Positions 53,291 to 64,000 of a DNA stretch of 64,000 nucleotides are shown in pieces. A program made the translations under genes and the position numbers. Source of the DNA: Pantoea rodasii (GTDB taxonomy: Bacteria > Pseudomonadota > Gammaproteobacteria > Enterobacterales > Enterobacteriaceae); NCBI RefSeq assembly GCF_002095465.1, contig NZ_MLFP01000016.1:1-64000 (forward strand), written 5' to 3'. The notes beneath the pieces were generated by a model that worked only from the letters and a program-made list of their open reading frames with translations, searched no databases and was not told the DNA's origin. Positions within the stretch are counted from its first letter, which is position 1. Each line of letters opens with the position of its first letter.

Positions 53291-54025
53291 TCAGAGATCG
53301 CCACGCCAATGATAGCGCAAATATTTCAGCAGTTTTAATTGCCGACGCAGACGTGAGGGCTGACGAATCAGACGATAGAGCCATTCCAGCCCTAATCTCT
53401 GCCAGATACGCGGTGCGCGAGCGACATGGCCGGTAAACACATCGTAGGTGCCGCCCACGCCCATATACAGTGCATGCGGCCAGTACGCGCGGCAATCACG
53501 CATCAGCAACTCCTGGCGCGGTGACCCCTGGGCCACCGTGACGATCTTCGCGCCGCTGGCCGCAATGCGCGCAAACAGCGCATCGCGTTCGGCGGGCGCG
53601 AAATAACCATCCTGACTGCCGACGATATTTACATTCCACTGGCGACGCAGTTTAGCGCAGGTCTCATCTAACATGGCCTGACGACCGCCAATCAGAAACA
53701 CCGGAATAGCGCTGCGACCCGCACGCTCCATCAAGGCTTCCCACAAATCGGCGCCAGCGATGCGGTTAACCTGCAGCTGCGGATACTTTTTACGTAATGA
53801 ACGTACCACGCTAATACCATCCGGATATTTAAATTCCGCCTCGGCAATCAGCGCGCGCAGCTGAGCATCTTCTTCCAGCGTCAGCATCTTCTCAGCATTC
53901 ATTGCCACCAGCGTGCCGCAACGCGGCTGGCCATTCGGCAGCAGGAAGTGCAGGAAGCTATCCATATCGTTAAAGGCGTGAAGATCGACACCGCGCAGGT
54001 TATAGCGCGACATATCGGTTTTCAT
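53291..54025 (-). CDS. wecG: UDP-N-acetyl-D-mannosaminuronic acid transferase WecG
   Basis: A 244-residue GT26-family (WecG/TagA/CpsF) transferase that adds ManNAcA to lipid I of ECA, giving lipid II. Family motifs: [44 protein letters not shown] and [19 protein letters not shown]. Last gene of the wec operon, 18 bp after wzyE. Met5 (54013) is an alternative start. Confidence 0.95.
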   Translation of the reverse strand: MKTDMSRYNLRGVDLHAFNDMDSFLHFLLPNGQPRCGTLVAMNAEKMLTLEEDAQLRALIAEAEFKYPDGISVVRSLRKKYPQLQVNRIAGADLWEALMERAGRSAIPVFLIGGRQAMLDETCAKLRRQWNVNIVGSQDGYFAPAERDALFARIAASGAKIVTVAQGSPRQELLMRDCRAYWPHALYMGVGGTYDVFTGHVARAPRIWQRLGLEWLYRLIRQPSRLRRQLKLLKYLRYHWRGDL

Positions 54026-54043
54026 GAATCATTTTCCCAAAGG

Positions 54044-55387
54044 TTAAGACAGGCTATGAACCACCGGCTCGCTGCGAGCGCGAATCAACCCCGCGCGCGC
54101 TAACAGCCAGTACAACAATTTAGCCACCGCCATGCAGGCAGCAAAAATAAGACAAAAGAACACCACGCGCGATCCGAAAGCATCCAGCCCTTCACGCGCC
54201 AGCACGATCATGTTGAACACCGCGCCAAAGCAGAAACTTTGCAGGATCGCCCCGCTATAGCGATTGGAAGCATCACGGCCCTGCTGATAGAGGCTATCGA
54301 ACCCTTTCATCAGCCAACCCACGGCAATCGCGCCGAGCGGGATAAACCAGACGCCCCCCATCACCAATAGCGAGCCCAGTAGAGTCGGTGAAATCGCCAG
54401 TCCTGAATGGTTGTTCAGCACTTCCCAGGTAAAGTAGTTGGCGCTGTTGAGCACAATCGATGGGCGTCCTGGCCATAGCCAGCTCGGAATAAAGACATAA
54501 AAGTCACGCCAAATCGGTGCCAGCCCCTGGAAATCAATCTTGTCGTAATTCTGCAATAACAGCGCGAGGTTTTCCCAGGGTGAGAAGGTATCACGTGTTA
54601 AATACAGGAAAGTATAAAACGCCTCGTCACCCACCACATCAAGGTTATAACGCCGTAGCGCCAGCCAGAACATGCCCGCAATCGCCATCACGCCTGCCCC
54701 CACCAGCATCCATAAAGTGATCCAACCGCGCGTAATACCAATGAACAGGAACAGAGCGAAAGCGATAATGATGTTGGCACGCGTCCCGCCCACCAGCGCA
54801 TAGGTCAGTAAACCAAACGCCACCGACACCAGCAAAAACCACAGCCACTGGCGCTGCGTGGGGTTGAGGAAATAGCGGATCAGCATCGCCGGAATAAAGA
54901 AGTAGAAGAAACGTTTGAGCGCCACACCCGACACTTCGCTGGAGAAGATCTGGTTATAGGCAGAGAGTCGGAACAGCAGCAGGCCGTTATGCATAAAGAA
55001 CACCGTCACCGTGCCAATCGCCACCAGCGCCAACAACAAGCACGTCAGATGGGTTTCGACACGGTTCATCTGCAGCCAGGGTTTGCGCGGCGTGGCGTTA
55101 ATCGGCCTTAAACGGACTTTATAGCTGACGTAATAGATGGCGTAGAAACTGGTGGCGGCCAGCAGCGCCTGTAGCAAGAATGCCACTGGCACCACTTCCA
55201 CATTGAAGCGGAAAACCAGCACACTAGTCAGGGGGAAGCCAAAGTAAAACGTCAATAAATACAGAATGGTAAAGAACAGGTGGAAGTTAAAACGCACCCG
55301 TTTAAATTCCCGCCAGGTCAAAGTCAAAATGAAACCCAGCGAGAACAGATAAACCACCAGCAGACCACTAAACTGCATCAGGCTCAT
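54044..55387 (-). CDS. wzyE: ECA polymerase WzyE
   Basis: A 447-residue membrane protein with about 11 helices that polymerises ECA trisaccharide units in the periplasm. Conserved parts: [36 protein letters not shown] and [16 protein letters not shown]. The start [15 protein letters not shown] at 55387 is chosen by homology; it overlaps the repaired wecF stop (ATGA). Confidence 0.94.
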   Translation of the reverse strand: MSLMQFSGLLVVYLFSLGFILTLTWREFKRVRFNFHLFFTILYLLTFYFGFPLTSVLVFRFNVEVVPVAFLLQALLAATSFYAIYYVSYKVRLRPINATPRKPWLQMNRVETHLTCLLLALVAIGTVTVFFMHNGLLLFRLSAYNQIFSSEVSGVALKRFFYFFIPAMLIRYFLNPTQRQWLWFLLVSVAFGLLTYALVGGTRANIIIAFALFLFIGITRGWITLWMLVGAGVMAIAGMFWLALRRYNLDVVGDEAFYTFLYLTRDTFSPWENLALLLQNYDKIDFQGLAPIWRDFYVFIPSWLWPGRPSIVLNSANYFTWEVLNNHSGLAISPTLLGSLLVMGGVWFIPLGAIAVGWLMKGFDSLYQQGRDASNRYSGAILQSFCFGAVFNMIVLAREGLDAFGSRVVFFCLIFAACMAVAKLLYWLLARAGLIRARSEPVVHSLS

Positions 55388-56453
55388 GTTCTCTCCCTTT
55401 CGCTCAGGGTCAATGCGTTGCGCCAGCCTGCCAGATAGCCAGGAGCAAAAAAGCAATCGCGGATTTATCACAGTGCGCCAACTGGCGCTGCGCTTCGGCA
55501 ACGCTGGACGCATCCAGTGCATCCTCGCTGAATAAAACCGGTAAACCCTGCTCACTGAGATCGCGCCAGAATGGATTCTTTCGGTTCAGTACAAAAGGAA
55601 TATTGGCCTGGATTAACAAACACAGCGTTCCAATACCCTGTTGACGTTCGAACATAAAATAGCCGAGCTGGCAGCCACTGAGCAATCGCAGATAGGTGTC
55701 AAAATCTATCTTGTTGCGCAATAACGTGACTTGCCCCTGCGGGAACAGATGTAGCGCAGCGGCGGCGATCTCGTCGAGATAGGCGTGATTATTTTCCGGG
55801 TAACCGAGCGGCACCAGCACTTTCACGTTTTCGCCAAACTGGGTACGAATCGCCTGCAAGCCTTCCAGGTGGCGGTTACTGCGATCGCCAGAATTGCCCA
55901 GCAATAGCGTCAATTCCTCTCCTGCCGCTGCGGCTGGTACCGCAGCTTCGGGCATGCGGGTGGGGAAATAGAGCAGCGACGTCGGCACACGTGAATGACG
56001 CTGCTGGTAGTGATGCAGATCTCCGCGCGTAGCGAATACGTGAGCAAGGCGACGTTGTGCCATGCGGCGCAGCAAATAAAAAAGCTGATACTTCAGGCCG
56101 CGTCCCTCTTCGTACAAATCCGCGCCCCACACATGCCAGAACGCCTGCTGACGCTGCAGTTTGCCGCTCAGCAGCGCTAACCAGATGTGCGGATTGAACT
56201 GGCCATGAAAGAAGAAACGTTGCGAACGATTGGCGGCACGGGCCACCACCGCCTGTGCCAGATCGCGCTTGCTGCTAAAAGTTTCGATATGCAATGCGGT
56301 GTAGGCCTGCAGAGACGCTGGCGCAGAGGTCACCACCATGAACTGACGCGGGGCATCACCCGGCAGTTCGGCAGGCATCACTTCATTAAAGAAGCGCAAC
56401 ACCGTGTGGTTGTGATGTGGGATATCCGATCCCAGCACGTGAAATAGAGTCAT
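55384..56453 (-). CDS. wecF: TDP-Fuc4NAc:lipid II transferase WecF (one apparent 1-base deletion)
   Basis: A GT56-family transferase that adds the third sugar, Fuc4NAc, to ECA lipid II. Segments: [61 protein letters not shown]. As read, it ends at 55410 with tail [13 protein letters not shown], unlike homologues. Adding one base in the A-run 55447-55452 (plus strand) gives [18 protein letters not shown] and a stop at 55384 that overlaps the wzyE start. Repaired length 356 (E. coli 359). The start [11 protein letters not shown] (56453) overlaps the wzxE stop. Confidence 0.9.
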
Positions 56454-57703
56454 TTTTTCCGGCAATAAATCATGAAAGCGCCACAGCAAAGGGCGAAGTA
56501 AAGCACGTAGGTCGCCATATAGGCTTGTGCGGCTCCGGCAGTACCATGCAAAGGGATCAGCCAATGAGAGAACGCCGTCAGCAGCGTGAACTGGCTGATT
56601 TCCATCAGAATATAGAAACGCAGCGACGCCTTAGCGATCACCAGGTAGCCAAAAACATAGGCGCCCACTTTAAAGACGTCACCGCATAACTGCCAGACAA
56701 ACAGGTCACGCATCGCGGTAAACTGCGGGGAAAACAGTAACCAGATCGCCACATCACGCAGTAACCACACGCAAAAGCTGGCTGCCGCCACGGCGGGCAG
56801 AACAAAACGCAGGGCACGCCCTATTTCACGCGCGATTTGCGGTTTGCTTTCCAGTCGTGCCAGCGTCGGCAATAACCAGACGCTAAAGGTAGCGGTGATA
56901 AACTGCAGGTAGGCATCAGAAATACTGGTGACGGCTTGCCACAATCCCACCTGCGCCCAACCCTGCTGCTCAGCCAGCAGATTTCGCATCATCACCCACG
57001 CCACCGGCAACGTGACGGAGGTGATTAACGCCATCAGAGTAAACTTCGCCAGATTGCGCGCTAACTCAGGATGCCACGTCGGTTTTAACCAGCGCAGTGG
57101 CAGTACCTGACGATGATGACGCAGCATCAGCAATGCCGGGAACACTAACAGTGCAGGCACCAGCGCTAAACCGACTAACGCTCCGGCATAGCCGCCCAGC
57201 CACCAGCACAGCACATAGCCTACAACGCCCACGAGGCTGCCGCTAATCAGCGCCAGCGCATTGCCGCGCGCATCGCGAAAGCCCTTGAGCAATGCCAGCG
57301 TCAGATTGGCCCAGGCAATGCCGAACTGCAAAAAGGCCACGATCCTCACCACATTGGCATAGTCGTCATGACCAAACAGCGCCTGGCTGATCGGCCCTGC
57401 TGCCAGCAAGAACACCAGCGCCACCAGCGTGGAAAAGCCGATCACCATGCTCGATGCCGTGCCGGTTACCGCACGAAGCTGCTCCGGCTGTTGCTGGAAC
57501 TGGGCGATGTAGGTAGTGACGCCGTTGAAAATGCCCGCGCCGGCCAATACACCCAATACGGTAATCAGCTGACGAAAGTTACCGGCTTGCCCAACGCCCT
57601 CGGGCCCGAAGCTTACTGCCAGCAGTTTCACCACCAGTAAACCGGCGATGATTTTTACCAGCGTTGATGAGGCTGTCCAGACCGAGGCTTTGGCTAACGA
57701 CAT
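56450..57703 (-). CDS. wzxE: ECA lipid III flippase WzxE
   Basis: A 417-residue MOP-superfamily flippase with about 12 helices that moves lipid III across the inner membrane. The N-terminal [29 protein letters not shown] is characteristic. It lies between wecE and wecF with overlaps at both ends (TAATG-type at 57703, ATGA at 56453). Confidence 0.94.
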   Translation of the reverse strand: MSLAKASVWTASSTLVKIIAGLLVVKLLAVSFGPEGVGQAGNFRQLITVLGVLAGAGIFNGVTTYIAQFQQQPEQLRAVTGTASSMVIGFSTLVALVFLLAAGPISQALFGHDDYANVVRIVAFLQFGIAWANLTLALLKGFRDARGNALALISGSLVGVVGYVLCWWLGGYAGALVGLALVPALLVFPALLMLRHHRQVLPLRWLKPTWHPELARNLAKFTLMALITSVTLPVAWVMMRNLLAEQQGWAQVGLWQAVTSISDAYLQFITATFSVWLLPTLARLESKPQIAREIGRALRFVLPAVAAASFCVWLLRDVAIWLLFSPQFTAMRDLFVWQLCGDVFKVGAYVFGYLVIAKASLRFYILMEISQFTLLTAFSHWLIPLHGTAGAAQAYMATYVLYFALCCGAFMIYCRKK

Positions 57704-58833
57704 CAGGCAAAGAAACTCAGCAGCGAACTGATAACCGTGCGCTGATTGTTGTCCGACAAGTTATAGAACAGCGGCAGGCGCAGCAGGCGCTCACTCTCTT
57801 TGGTGGTGAAGCGGTCATCGCCGTGGAAGCGACCAAAACGTTCACCGGCTGGCGAAGAGTGCAAGGGAATGTAGTGGAACACCGTGAGGATTTCCGCCTC
57901 TTTCATCCAGTTGATAAGCGCCTGGCGATCGTCGCTGTCGCGCAGTTTGATGTAAAACATATGCGCGTTGTGAAGGCAATTTTTTGGCACCACCGGTAGC
58001 TCGATGCGTCCTGCCGCCGCCAGCGGTTGCAGCGCATCATAATAGCGCTGCCACAGGCGCAAACGCTGCTGATTAATGCGCTCAGCCGCTTCCAGCTGCG
58101 CCCACAAATAGGCCGCCTGCAAATCGGCCATGAGATAACTCGAGCCGATATCACGCCAGGTGTATTTATCCACCTGGCCACGGAAGAACTGGCTACGGTT
58201 AGTGCCCTTTTCGCGGATGATCTCCGCGCGCTCCACCAGCTTCGCGTCATTGATCAGCGTTGCGCCACCTTCACCGCCAGCGGTGTAGTTTTTGGTTTCA
58301 TGGAAGCTAAAGCAGCCAATGTGGCCAATGGTGCCGAGCGCACGTCCCTTGTACTGCGACATCACGCCTTGTGCGGCATCCTCAATCACAAAGAGCTGAT
58401 GCTTCGCCGCCAGCGCCATAATACTATCCATCTCACAGGCCACGCCCGCATAGTGCACCGGCACAATTGCGCGGGTTTTCTCAGTGATCGCCGCTTCAAT
58501 CAAAGTTTCATCGATATTCAGCGTGTCAGGGCGTACATCAACAAACACAATAACCGCACCGCGCAGCACAAAGGCATTGGCGGTGGAGACAAAGGTATAA
58601 CTCGGCATGATCACTTCATCGCCGGGCTGGATATCAATCAGCAGCGCGGCCATTTCCAGTGATGCGGTGCAGGAGGGTGTCAGCAATACCTTTTTGCTGC
58701 CAAAGTGCTGCTCCATCCACTGCTGACAGCGACGCGTAAAACCGCCATCACCACAGAGTTTGCCGCTGGCCATTGCCGACTGCATGTATTCAACTTCGCT
58801 GCCGACAATCGGCGGTGCATTAAATGGGATCAT
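57703..58833 (-). CDS. wecE: TDP-4-oxo-6-deoxy-D-glucose aminotransferase WecE
   Basis: A 376-residue PLP enzyme of the DegT/DnrJ/EryC1 family that makes TDP-Fuc4N for ECA. The PLP lysine is in SFHETKNYTAGGEGG; substrate region VHYAGVACEMD and IEDAAQG. Its substrate is normally made by RffH and RffG, whose genes are missing from this cluster. One-base overlaps on both sides. Confidence 0.95.
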   Translation of the reverse strand: MIPFNAPPIVGSEVEYMQSAMASGKLCGDGGFTRRCQQWMEQHFGSKKVLLTPSCTASLEMAALLIDIQPGDEVIMPSYTFVSTANAFVLRGAVIVFVDVRPDTLNIDETLIEAAITEKTRAIVPVHYAGVACEMDSIMALAAKHQLFVIEDAAQGVMSQYKGRALGTIGHIGCFSFHETKNYTAGGEGGATLINDAKLVERAEIIREKGTNRSQFFRGQVDKYTWRDIGSSYLMADLQAAYLWAQLEAAERINQQRLRLWQRYYDALQPLAAAGRIELPVVPKNCLHNAHMFYIKLRDSDDRQALINWMKEAEILTVFHYIPLHSSPAGERFGRFHGDDRFTTKESERLLRLPLFYNLSDNNQRTVISSLLSFFA

Positions 58834-59528
58834 CAGTCTTTCCTGTAAAACCAGTAAGCGGTGCTTTCCAGCCGGGCACCGCTGCGTAAATAGAGGCGCA
58901 TCGCCGTGAGATTGCTGAGTTGTGTCGCCACATACAGACGCTCAAGATGCCGCACACGGCCCCAATCTGCTGCGGCCAACAGCAAGCGTTGCCCGATGCC
59001 TTTACCCTGCGCGTCAGGCAATACTGCGAGCAAGCCGATACGCGCATCGCCGTTTATTTCACGCATTGAGACGAAGCCCTGCAAGCTACCGCTTTCATCG
59101 CTGGCCACCAGGCATTGGTGATCGAAAGTGCCGCGCACCGCGTTCTCAATCCATTGCGCGTAAAAGCGCCCGCTGTCATCGGCGTTGAACCAGGGCGCAC
59201 GAAAACGGCTTTGGCGGAATGCCTGCGATGCCGCTTCACGTAATGCTGGGATTTGCGCTTCACGTGCAATGCGCACGCCGAGCTGGCGCTCGGTGCGTTT
59301 GATATTGATGACGAGATCGGCCTCTCCTTCCACCAGCTGAAAGCCGTGCTGGCTCAAGGCATCAATGACGTCCGTGCGCTCGGCCGGCACTTTGGCCTGC
59401 CATAGCGTATCGGGCTGCTGCAGCGCTTCCGCCAGGGAGTGATCGCCATCCAGTTCGACACGCGCGCTGTTCACGCCAAAGAAATCGCTTTCCCACGTAA
59501 GGGGATTAATACTGACGCGGACGGGCAT
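58833..59528 (-). CDS. wecD: TDP-fucosamine acetyltransferase WecD
   Basis: A 231-residue GNAT-family acetyltransferase that converts TDP-Fuc4N to TDP-Fuc4NAc. The acetyl-CoA motif is LLAVLPDAQGKGIGQRLL, with C-terminal TQLSNLTAMRLYLRSGARLESTAYWFYR (two parts). E. coli WecD has 224 residues. It lies directly after wecC (18 bp), where rffG and rffH would stand in E. coli. Confidence 0.93.
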   Translation of the reverse strand: MPVRVSINPLTWESDFFGVNSARVELDGDHSLAEALQQPDTLWQAKVPAERTDVIDALSQHGFQLVEGEADLVINIKRTERQLGVRIAREAQIPALREAASQAFRQSRFRAPWFNADDSGRFYAQWIENAVRGTFDHQCLVASDESGSLQGFVSMREINGDARIGLLAVLPDAQGKGIGQRLLLAAADWGRVRHLERLYVATQLSNLTAMRLYLRSGARLESTAYWFYRKD

Positions 59529-59546
59529 GGAGACGCTCCTTTGAGT

Positions 59547-60806
59547 TTATCGCCAGACACCTTTGGTATCGACAATCCACGGCTGCATGACCTGGCTTGC
59601 ATCAATCGCACGGAACTGCGCGTGGTCGACCAGCATCACCACGACATCAGCGCGTTGCAGCGCTTCGGCGGTAGAAGCCAGCGTGGCCTCATGCGCCAGT
59701 CGGGCGGGTATTTCGGTGATGTGTGGCTCCACCACCAGCGTCGGCCCGCTGTGCCACTCGGCGATCAGGTGTGCCACCGTCATTGCTGGGCTTTCACGTA
59801 AATCGTCAATGTTAGGTTTGAAGGCCAGGCCGAAGCAGGCAATCGTCACCTCGCTGGCGCGTTTACCGCTGGCAGTCAGGCAATCGGCAAGCTGCTGTTT
59901 GACCTGATCCAACACCCACGTGGGTTTCGCATCATTCACTTCGCGCGCGGTGCGAATCAAACGTGCCAGTTCAGGATTTTGCGCCACGATAAACCACGGG
60001 TCGACAGCGATGCAGTGTCCGCCAACGCCCGGTCCGGGTTGCAGGATATTGACGCGCGGATGGCGGTTCGCCAGTGCAATCAGTTCCCAAACATTGATGT
60101 GTTGTTCCGCGCAGATCAGCGATAGCTCGTTGGCGAAAGCAATATTCACATCGCGGAAACTGTTCTCGGTGAGTTTGCACATCTCGGCAGTACGCGCGTT
60201 GGTTTCCACACACTCACCGCGCAAGAAGATGCGATACAGTTCACTGGCCCGCGCTGAGCAGACGGGCGTCATGCCGCCAATCACGCGATCGTTTTCCAGC
60301 AGTTCCACCATCACTTTACCGGGCAGCACGCGCTCCGGGCAGTAAGCGATAAACACGTCACAGTCATCATCGTGCTGCGGGAAACGAAGATCAGGGCGGG
60401 CATCGGCCAGCCATGCGGCCATCTGTTCAGTGGCGCCGACCGGGGACGTGGACTCCAGGATCACCAAATCGCCCGCTTTCAACACCGGCGCAATCGAAAG
60501 CGCCGCGGCCTGAACATAGCTGAGATCCGGTTGATGATCGCCAATAAAAGGCGTGGGCACGGCAATCAGGAAGGCATCAGCGGGTTCCGCTTGCGTGGTG
60601 GCACGCAGGAAACCGGCTTGCACTGCATCACGTACCACTTCAGCCAATTCCGGCTCTACGATGTGAATCTCACCGCGATTAATGGTATCGACCGCGCGGA
60701 CACTGATATCCACGCCAATCACTTTTTTTCCCTTTGAGGCAAAAACGGCTGCCGTTGGCAGCCCAATGTAGCCCAGTCCGATAACGGAAATGGTTTCAAA
60801 ACGCAT
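59547..60806 (-). CDS. wecC: UDP-N-acetyl-D-mannosamine dehydrogenase WecC
   Basis: A 419-residue NAD-dependent dehydrogenase oxidising UDP-ManNAc to UDP-ManNAcA. NAD motif VIGLGYIGLPTAAVFA at the N-terminus; catalytic Cys in GPGVGGHCIAVDPWF; C-terminal domain FGLAFKPNIDDLRESPA. It lies two bases after wecB. Confidence 0.96.
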   Translation of the reverse strand: MRFETISVIGLGYIGLPTAAVFASKGKKVIGVDISVRAVDTINRGEIHIVEPELAEVVRDAVQAGFLRATTQAEPADAFLIAVPTPFIGDHQPDLSYVQAAALSIAPVLKAGDLVILESTSPVGATEQMAAWLADARPDLRFPQHDDDCDVFIAYCPERVLPGKVMVELLENDRVIGGMTPVCSARASELYRIFLRGECVETNARTAEMCKLTENSFRDVNIAFANELSLICAEQHINVWELIALANRHPRVNILQPGPGVGGHCIAVDPWFIVAQNPELARLIRTAREVNDAKPTWVLDQVKQQLADCLTASGKRASEVTIACFGLAFKPNIDDLRESPAMTVAHLIAEWHSGPTLVVEPHITEIPARLAHEATLASTAEALQRADVVVMLVDHAQFRAIDASQVMQPWIVDTKGVWR

Positions 60807-60808
60807 AA

Positions 60809-61933
60809 TTATACTCTGTGTTGTTTGAGTGCCTGCAGGATGCGTGCGCAGGCATGGCCATCGCCATACGGATTGTGCGCTCGGCTCATGACCTGCCAGG
60901 CTTCGTCATCGTGCAACAACTGGCTGACTTCAACGACAATCCGGTTGATATCTGTTCCCACCAATTTTACGGTTCCGGCATCCACGGCTTCCGGGCGTTC
61001 GGTGGTATCGCGCATCACCAAAACCGGTTTACCCAATGACGGTGCTTCTTCCTGAATACCGCCGGAATCGGTTAGGATCAGCCAGGAACGGTTCATTAGC
61101 CAGACAAACGGCAAGTACTCTTGCGGCTCGATCAAAATGATATTCTCGATCCCGCTGAGAATGCGGTTTACCGGCTCGCTGACGTTGGGATTGAGGTGCA
61201 CCGGATAAACGATTTGCGCCTGCGGATGCTGACGCGCTATCTGCGCCAGCGCGCTGCAGATACGTTCAAAACCGCCGCCAAAGCTTTCGCGGCGATGGCC
61301 AGTGACCAGAATCAGCTTTTTCTCAGCGTCGAGGAACGGATAACGCGCCGCTAAGCGCGCGTTAAGATCGGCATCATCCAGCACCCGATCGCGCACCCAC
61401 AGCAGCGCATCAATCACCGTATTGCCGGTGACAAAAATGCGCGCATCTGGCAGATTTTCACGCAGCAGATTCTGGCGCGAATTTTCGGTCGGCGTGAAGT
61501 GATAGCTGGCCAAATGGCCGGTCAAGGTGCGGTTGGCCTCTTCTGGCCACGGTGACATCAGGTTGCCGGTGCGTAATCCGGCTTCCACATGCCCCACCGG
61601 AATTTGATGATAGAAAGCGGCCAGGCTGGCGGCGAAGGTGGTGGTGGTGTCACCGTGAACCAGCACCAAATCGGGTTGGAAATCGGCCAGCACCGTTTTC
61701 ATCCCCTGCAAAATACGGCTGGTGATCTCCGTCAGCCCCTGTTCCGGGCGCATGATATTCAAATCATAATCGGGCTGTAGCTGGAACAGCCGCAACACCT
61801 GATCCAGCATTTCGCGATGCTGCGCAGTGACGCACAGGCGTGACTCAAACGCAGCATCCTGCGCCAGTGCCTGCACCAGCGGAGCCATTTTGATCGCCTC
61901 AGGACGCGTGCCAAATACGGTCAGAACTTTCAC
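60809..61933 (-). CDS. wecB: UDP-N-acetylglucosamine 2-epimerase WecB
   Basis: A 374-residue epimerase that makes UDP-ManNAc from UDP-GlcNAc. Motifs: [65 protein letters not shown] and [11 protein letters not shown]. Ten bases after wzzE. Confidence 0.96.
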   Translation of the reverse strand: MKVLTVFGTRPEAIKMAPLVQALAQDAAFESRLCVTAQHREMLDQVLRLFQLQPDYDLNIMRPEQGLTEITSRILQGMKTVLADFQPDLVLVHGDTTTTFAASLAAFYHQIPVGHVEAGLRTGNLMSPWPEEANRTLTGHLASYHFTPTENSRQNLLRENLPDARIFVTGNTVIDALLWVRDRVLDDADLNARLAARYPFLDAEKKLILVTGHRRESFGGGFERICSALAQIARQHPQAQIVYPVHLNPNVSEPVNRILSGIENIILIEPQEYLPFVWLMNRSWLILTDSGGIQEEAPSLGKPVLVMRDTTERPEAVDAGTVKLVGTDINRIVVEVSQLLHDDEAWQVMSRAHNPYGDGHACARILQALKQHRV

Positions 61934-61943
61934 GTGGCTTCTC

Positions 61944-62992
61944 TTAATGGCTCGTTGGTGACGTTGGGCGCGGACGACGCATCAGCGCGACGCCTGAACC
62001 CACCAGCGCGCCAATGACGCCCCACATGATCATCATAAACAGACGGCGCGGACTATCGCGCGACACAGGCTCCTCTGGCGTGCGCAGATAGCGATAGGTC
62101 TGGAACGGTTTGTCCAGCCGCGCGCCTGCCTGCAACGTGCTCAGCATGGCTTTGTTTGATCATAGCTCAAATCGTAAGCGGGTCCGCTGGCCTGCAGCGT
62201 ATCCAGCTGGGCCTGCAACATTTGCTGTCCCAGCAGGAAGCGATCGCTGTCCGGCAATGCCTCACCGAGGGCCGGTGCGCGGTTTTCTTTAATGCCCTGC
62301 TGGCTGGCCACTTTCAACGCTTGCTCAATGCGCTGACGCTGACGATCGAATACCGCCTGCGCCACGTCTTGCTGGCGGTTAACCTGTGCCTGCAGTTGGG
62401 TGCTTCTCGCCTGCCACGCCCCTTTTAATTCTGCATTCAGATGACGCGCCGCGCGTTCGCTGGCATAAGCAATGTACTGGCGCAGCAGATTATTAGCATC
62501 GCTGGCGGTTTCGGCAATTAACTTGATGTTATCCAGCGTGTTGTGCGCCGCATCGGCAGGCGTGAACTGAATATTGGTGATCATATCGTCGAGCAGTGCG
62601 GCGTCGTTGTGGGCGTTGCCACTTTTGCGACTTTTGAAGTAATCGGTCTGCTGCCAGAAATCACGACGTGTATCCCAGGAGGCCAATTGCATGGTGAACT
62701 CCTGATACACCTCATCCATCACCGTGGGTGCTGGCGTGTTGAGGTTGAGCGTGTTAGTACGCACATCGAGGTTATTGAGGAATTGCTGCTGCACGAAGAA
62801 GTCACCCAACATGTTCACCGTCGGACGGTCGGTGACAGCCGTGGTGCTCCAGGCTTGTTTCATCAACATCGAGGCGAGCCATGCCAGTAGGGCAAACAGC
62901 AACGCAAAGCCGACAATCCAGCGCTTACCGCGCCACAGCGTGCAGCCGAGGCCGCGCACATCCAGTTCGTTCTCCACAACCACAGAGGTCAT
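61944..62992 (-). CDS. wzzE: ECA chain-length regulator WzzE (one apparent 1-base deletion)
   Basis: A polysaccharide co-polymerase with two membrane helices (about residues 26-46 and near the C-terminus, [17 protein letters not shown]) around a periplasmic domain, setting ECA modal length. As read, the frame stops at 62141. Adding one base in the T-run 62155-62157 (plus strand) gives [20 protein letters not shown] and reaches [21 protein letters not shown] and the second helix, 349 residues in all. Likely a base-calling deletion. Confidence 0.9.
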
Positions 62993-63028
62993 AACAAAAG
63001 TCCTTATCAGGGTACTGATCGGGGTAAC

Positions 63029-64000
63029 TTATTTTTTATCTTCGCCGCTGCTTTGCCAGCGGCGTTTTATACGACGAATTTTGCGCGCGACGCGCCAGGC
63101 ATGTTTCAGGCAATAGCCGTAAAGGAAAAACGCCATCAGGAACAACACCAGCATCACCCATTCGGGGATGAAGGCGAGGTATTCGCCCAGCACGCCGATA
63201 CCGGCTAACAGCGCTGCGGCCACGGTGATCAGGACAAATGCCTGACGTGAAGTAAAACCTGCGCGCATGATCAAATGGTGAATATGCTGGCGGTCCGCAG
63301 AAAACGGGCTCATACCTTTGCGCAGGCGGCGATACATAATCGCCACCATGTCCATGAGCGGGATGGCAATCAGCCACAGCGCAGTGACCGGGGTGATGGG
63401 ATGACTCAATCCCTGAGTGGTTTCCAGCAGAATCCAGATGATGGTGAAGCCAATCATGGTGCTGCCTGCATCGCCCATAAACACTTTATAGCGGCGACCA
63501 ATCAGGCCCAGATTGAGCAAAATATAGGGGATGGTGGCGGCGATCATGGCAAAACACCACATCGCGAGACTGGTTTGACCGTCGAAATAGAGGATGATAC
63601 CCATCGCGGCGAAGGTCACACTGGCGAGCCCGCCCAGCAAACCATCAATACCATCCACCATATTAAAGGCATTAATGGCCGCCCAGACGGCGAACAGCGT
63701 CAATACATAGCCAAAGGGCCCTACCACCAACTCCACAGGGCCGATGATAAAGCCCAGACTGAGCAGATAGAGCTTGGCGCCGACCATCATCACAACGGCG
63801 ACCGTCGCCTGAACCAACGCACGAATTTTAACGCTGATATCAAAGCGATCGTCTAACGCGCCAACCAGCACTAAAACGCCTGCGCAGCTTAAATAGAGCG
63901 CCGCATGCGGCAAATAATAATTTGAGATGGCGAAAGCAAAGCAAATCCCTGCATAAACTGAGATGCCACCTACTAACGGAATGGCGCCATGGTGTCGTTT
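63029..64000 (-). CDS. wecA: Undecaprenyl-phosphate GlcNAc-1-phosphate transferase WecA (partial, runs off right edge)
   Basis: First enzyme of ECA (and often O-antigen) assembly, forming lipid I from undecaprenyl phosphate and UDP-GlcNAc. Polytopic. Visible motifs: PLVGGISVYAGI, GALDDRFDIS, NMVDGIDGLLGG, VFMGDAGST and DRQHIHHLIMRAGF. The frame stays open from 63913 to the window end (KRHHGAIPLVGG), so about 45 N-terminal residues of the E. coli protein are missing. First gene of the wec operon. Confidence 0.95.
   Translation of the reverse strand, partial: KRHHGAIPLVGGISVYAGICFAFAISNYYLPHAALYLSCAGVLVLVGALDDRFDISVKIRALVQATVAVVMMVGAKLYLLSLGFIIGPVELVVGPFGYVLTLFAVWAAINAFNMVDGIDGLLGGLASVTFAAMGIILYFDGQTSLAMWCFAMIAATIPYILLNLGLIGRRYKVFMGDAGSTMIGFTIIWILLETTQGLSHPITPVTALWLIAIPLMDMVAIMYRRLRKGMSPFSADRQHIHHLIMRAGFTSRQAFVLITVAAALLAGIGVLGEYLAFIPEWVMLVLFLMAFFLYGYCLKHAWRVARKIRRIKRRWQSSGEDKK

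Noticed and set aside
53266-53292. Terminator at the end of wecG (GATATTGCTG/CAGCGATATC stem)
   Set aside because: The T-rich part is in the loop and not after the stem on the minus strand, so it does not fit an intrinsic terminator; readthrough or a Rho site is possible.

Overview
The window is core chromosome of an enterobacterium. Gene order follows the Escherichia coli hemG-to-wecA (84-87 min) segment almost gene for gene, and protein sequences are very close to the E. coli ones. Departures from the E. coli order (no cyaY, yifK, aslA, aslB, yigF, yigG, rffG or rffH here; added pepE, yehS-like, glpT and AbrB-family genes) and moderate-to-high GC suggest an Erwiniaceae member such as Pantoea or Erwinia. 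That placement is inferred from gene content, not from a marker phylogeny.

Layout, left to right. (1) 1-150: a ribosomal RNA operon P1 promoter firing leftward out of the window. (2) hemG, trkH, yigZ, pepQ on the minus strand, then divergent fadBA behind a near-perfect FadR operator. (3) fre, ubiD, pepE, then rfaH and the tatABC/tatD region, with an ERIC repeat and a terminator between tatC and tatD. (4) ubiE-ubiJ-ubiB and rmuC, a TPR/glycosyltransferase-like gene of unknown role, udp with two CRP sites spaced as at CytR-controlled promoters, the ysgA-type hydrolase, and metE/metR with MetJ boxes. (5) A yehS-like gene, two copies of a multi-hairpin repeat, yigM, glpT, yigL, pldB, rhtB, rhtC, recQ, pldA, yigI, rarD, an AbrB-family membrane protein, corA with a leader, and uvrD with a LexA box. 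(6) The lptM-dapF-yigA-xerC-yigB operon, cyaA diverging from hemCDXY, the small RNA glmZ, a heptamer tandem repeat, and four tRNA genes (Arg, His, Leu, Pro). (7) The enterobacterial common antigen (ECA) operon wecA-wzzE-wecBCDE-wzxE-wecF-wzyE-wecG, transcribed leftward; wecA runs off the right edge.

Functions group into respiration and quinone/haem supply (ubiE/J/B/D, hemG, hemCDXY), fatty-acid and phospholipid turnover (fadBA, pldA, pldB, glpT), methionine synthesis, envelope assembly (tat, rfaH, wec, lptM, glmZ) and DNA maintenance (uvrD, recQ, xerC, rmuC, tatD).

The most important caution is sequence quality. Ten conserved genes (fadB, ubiD, rmuC, ysgA, pldB, the AbrB-family gene, uvrD, xerC, wecF, wzzE) contain 13 frame breaks in total. 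Each is repaired by adding one base, nearly always in a homopolymer, and none by removing one. This is the pattern of systematic base-calling deletion, so these genes are annotated as full-length CDS with the break noted. I found no mobile gene cassette, prophage, CRISPR array or clear new defence or biosynthetic system. The best candidates for something under-described are the covarying double hairpin repeat near 26.2-26.45 kb and the TPR/glycosyltransferase-like gene at 18.9-20.2 kb.
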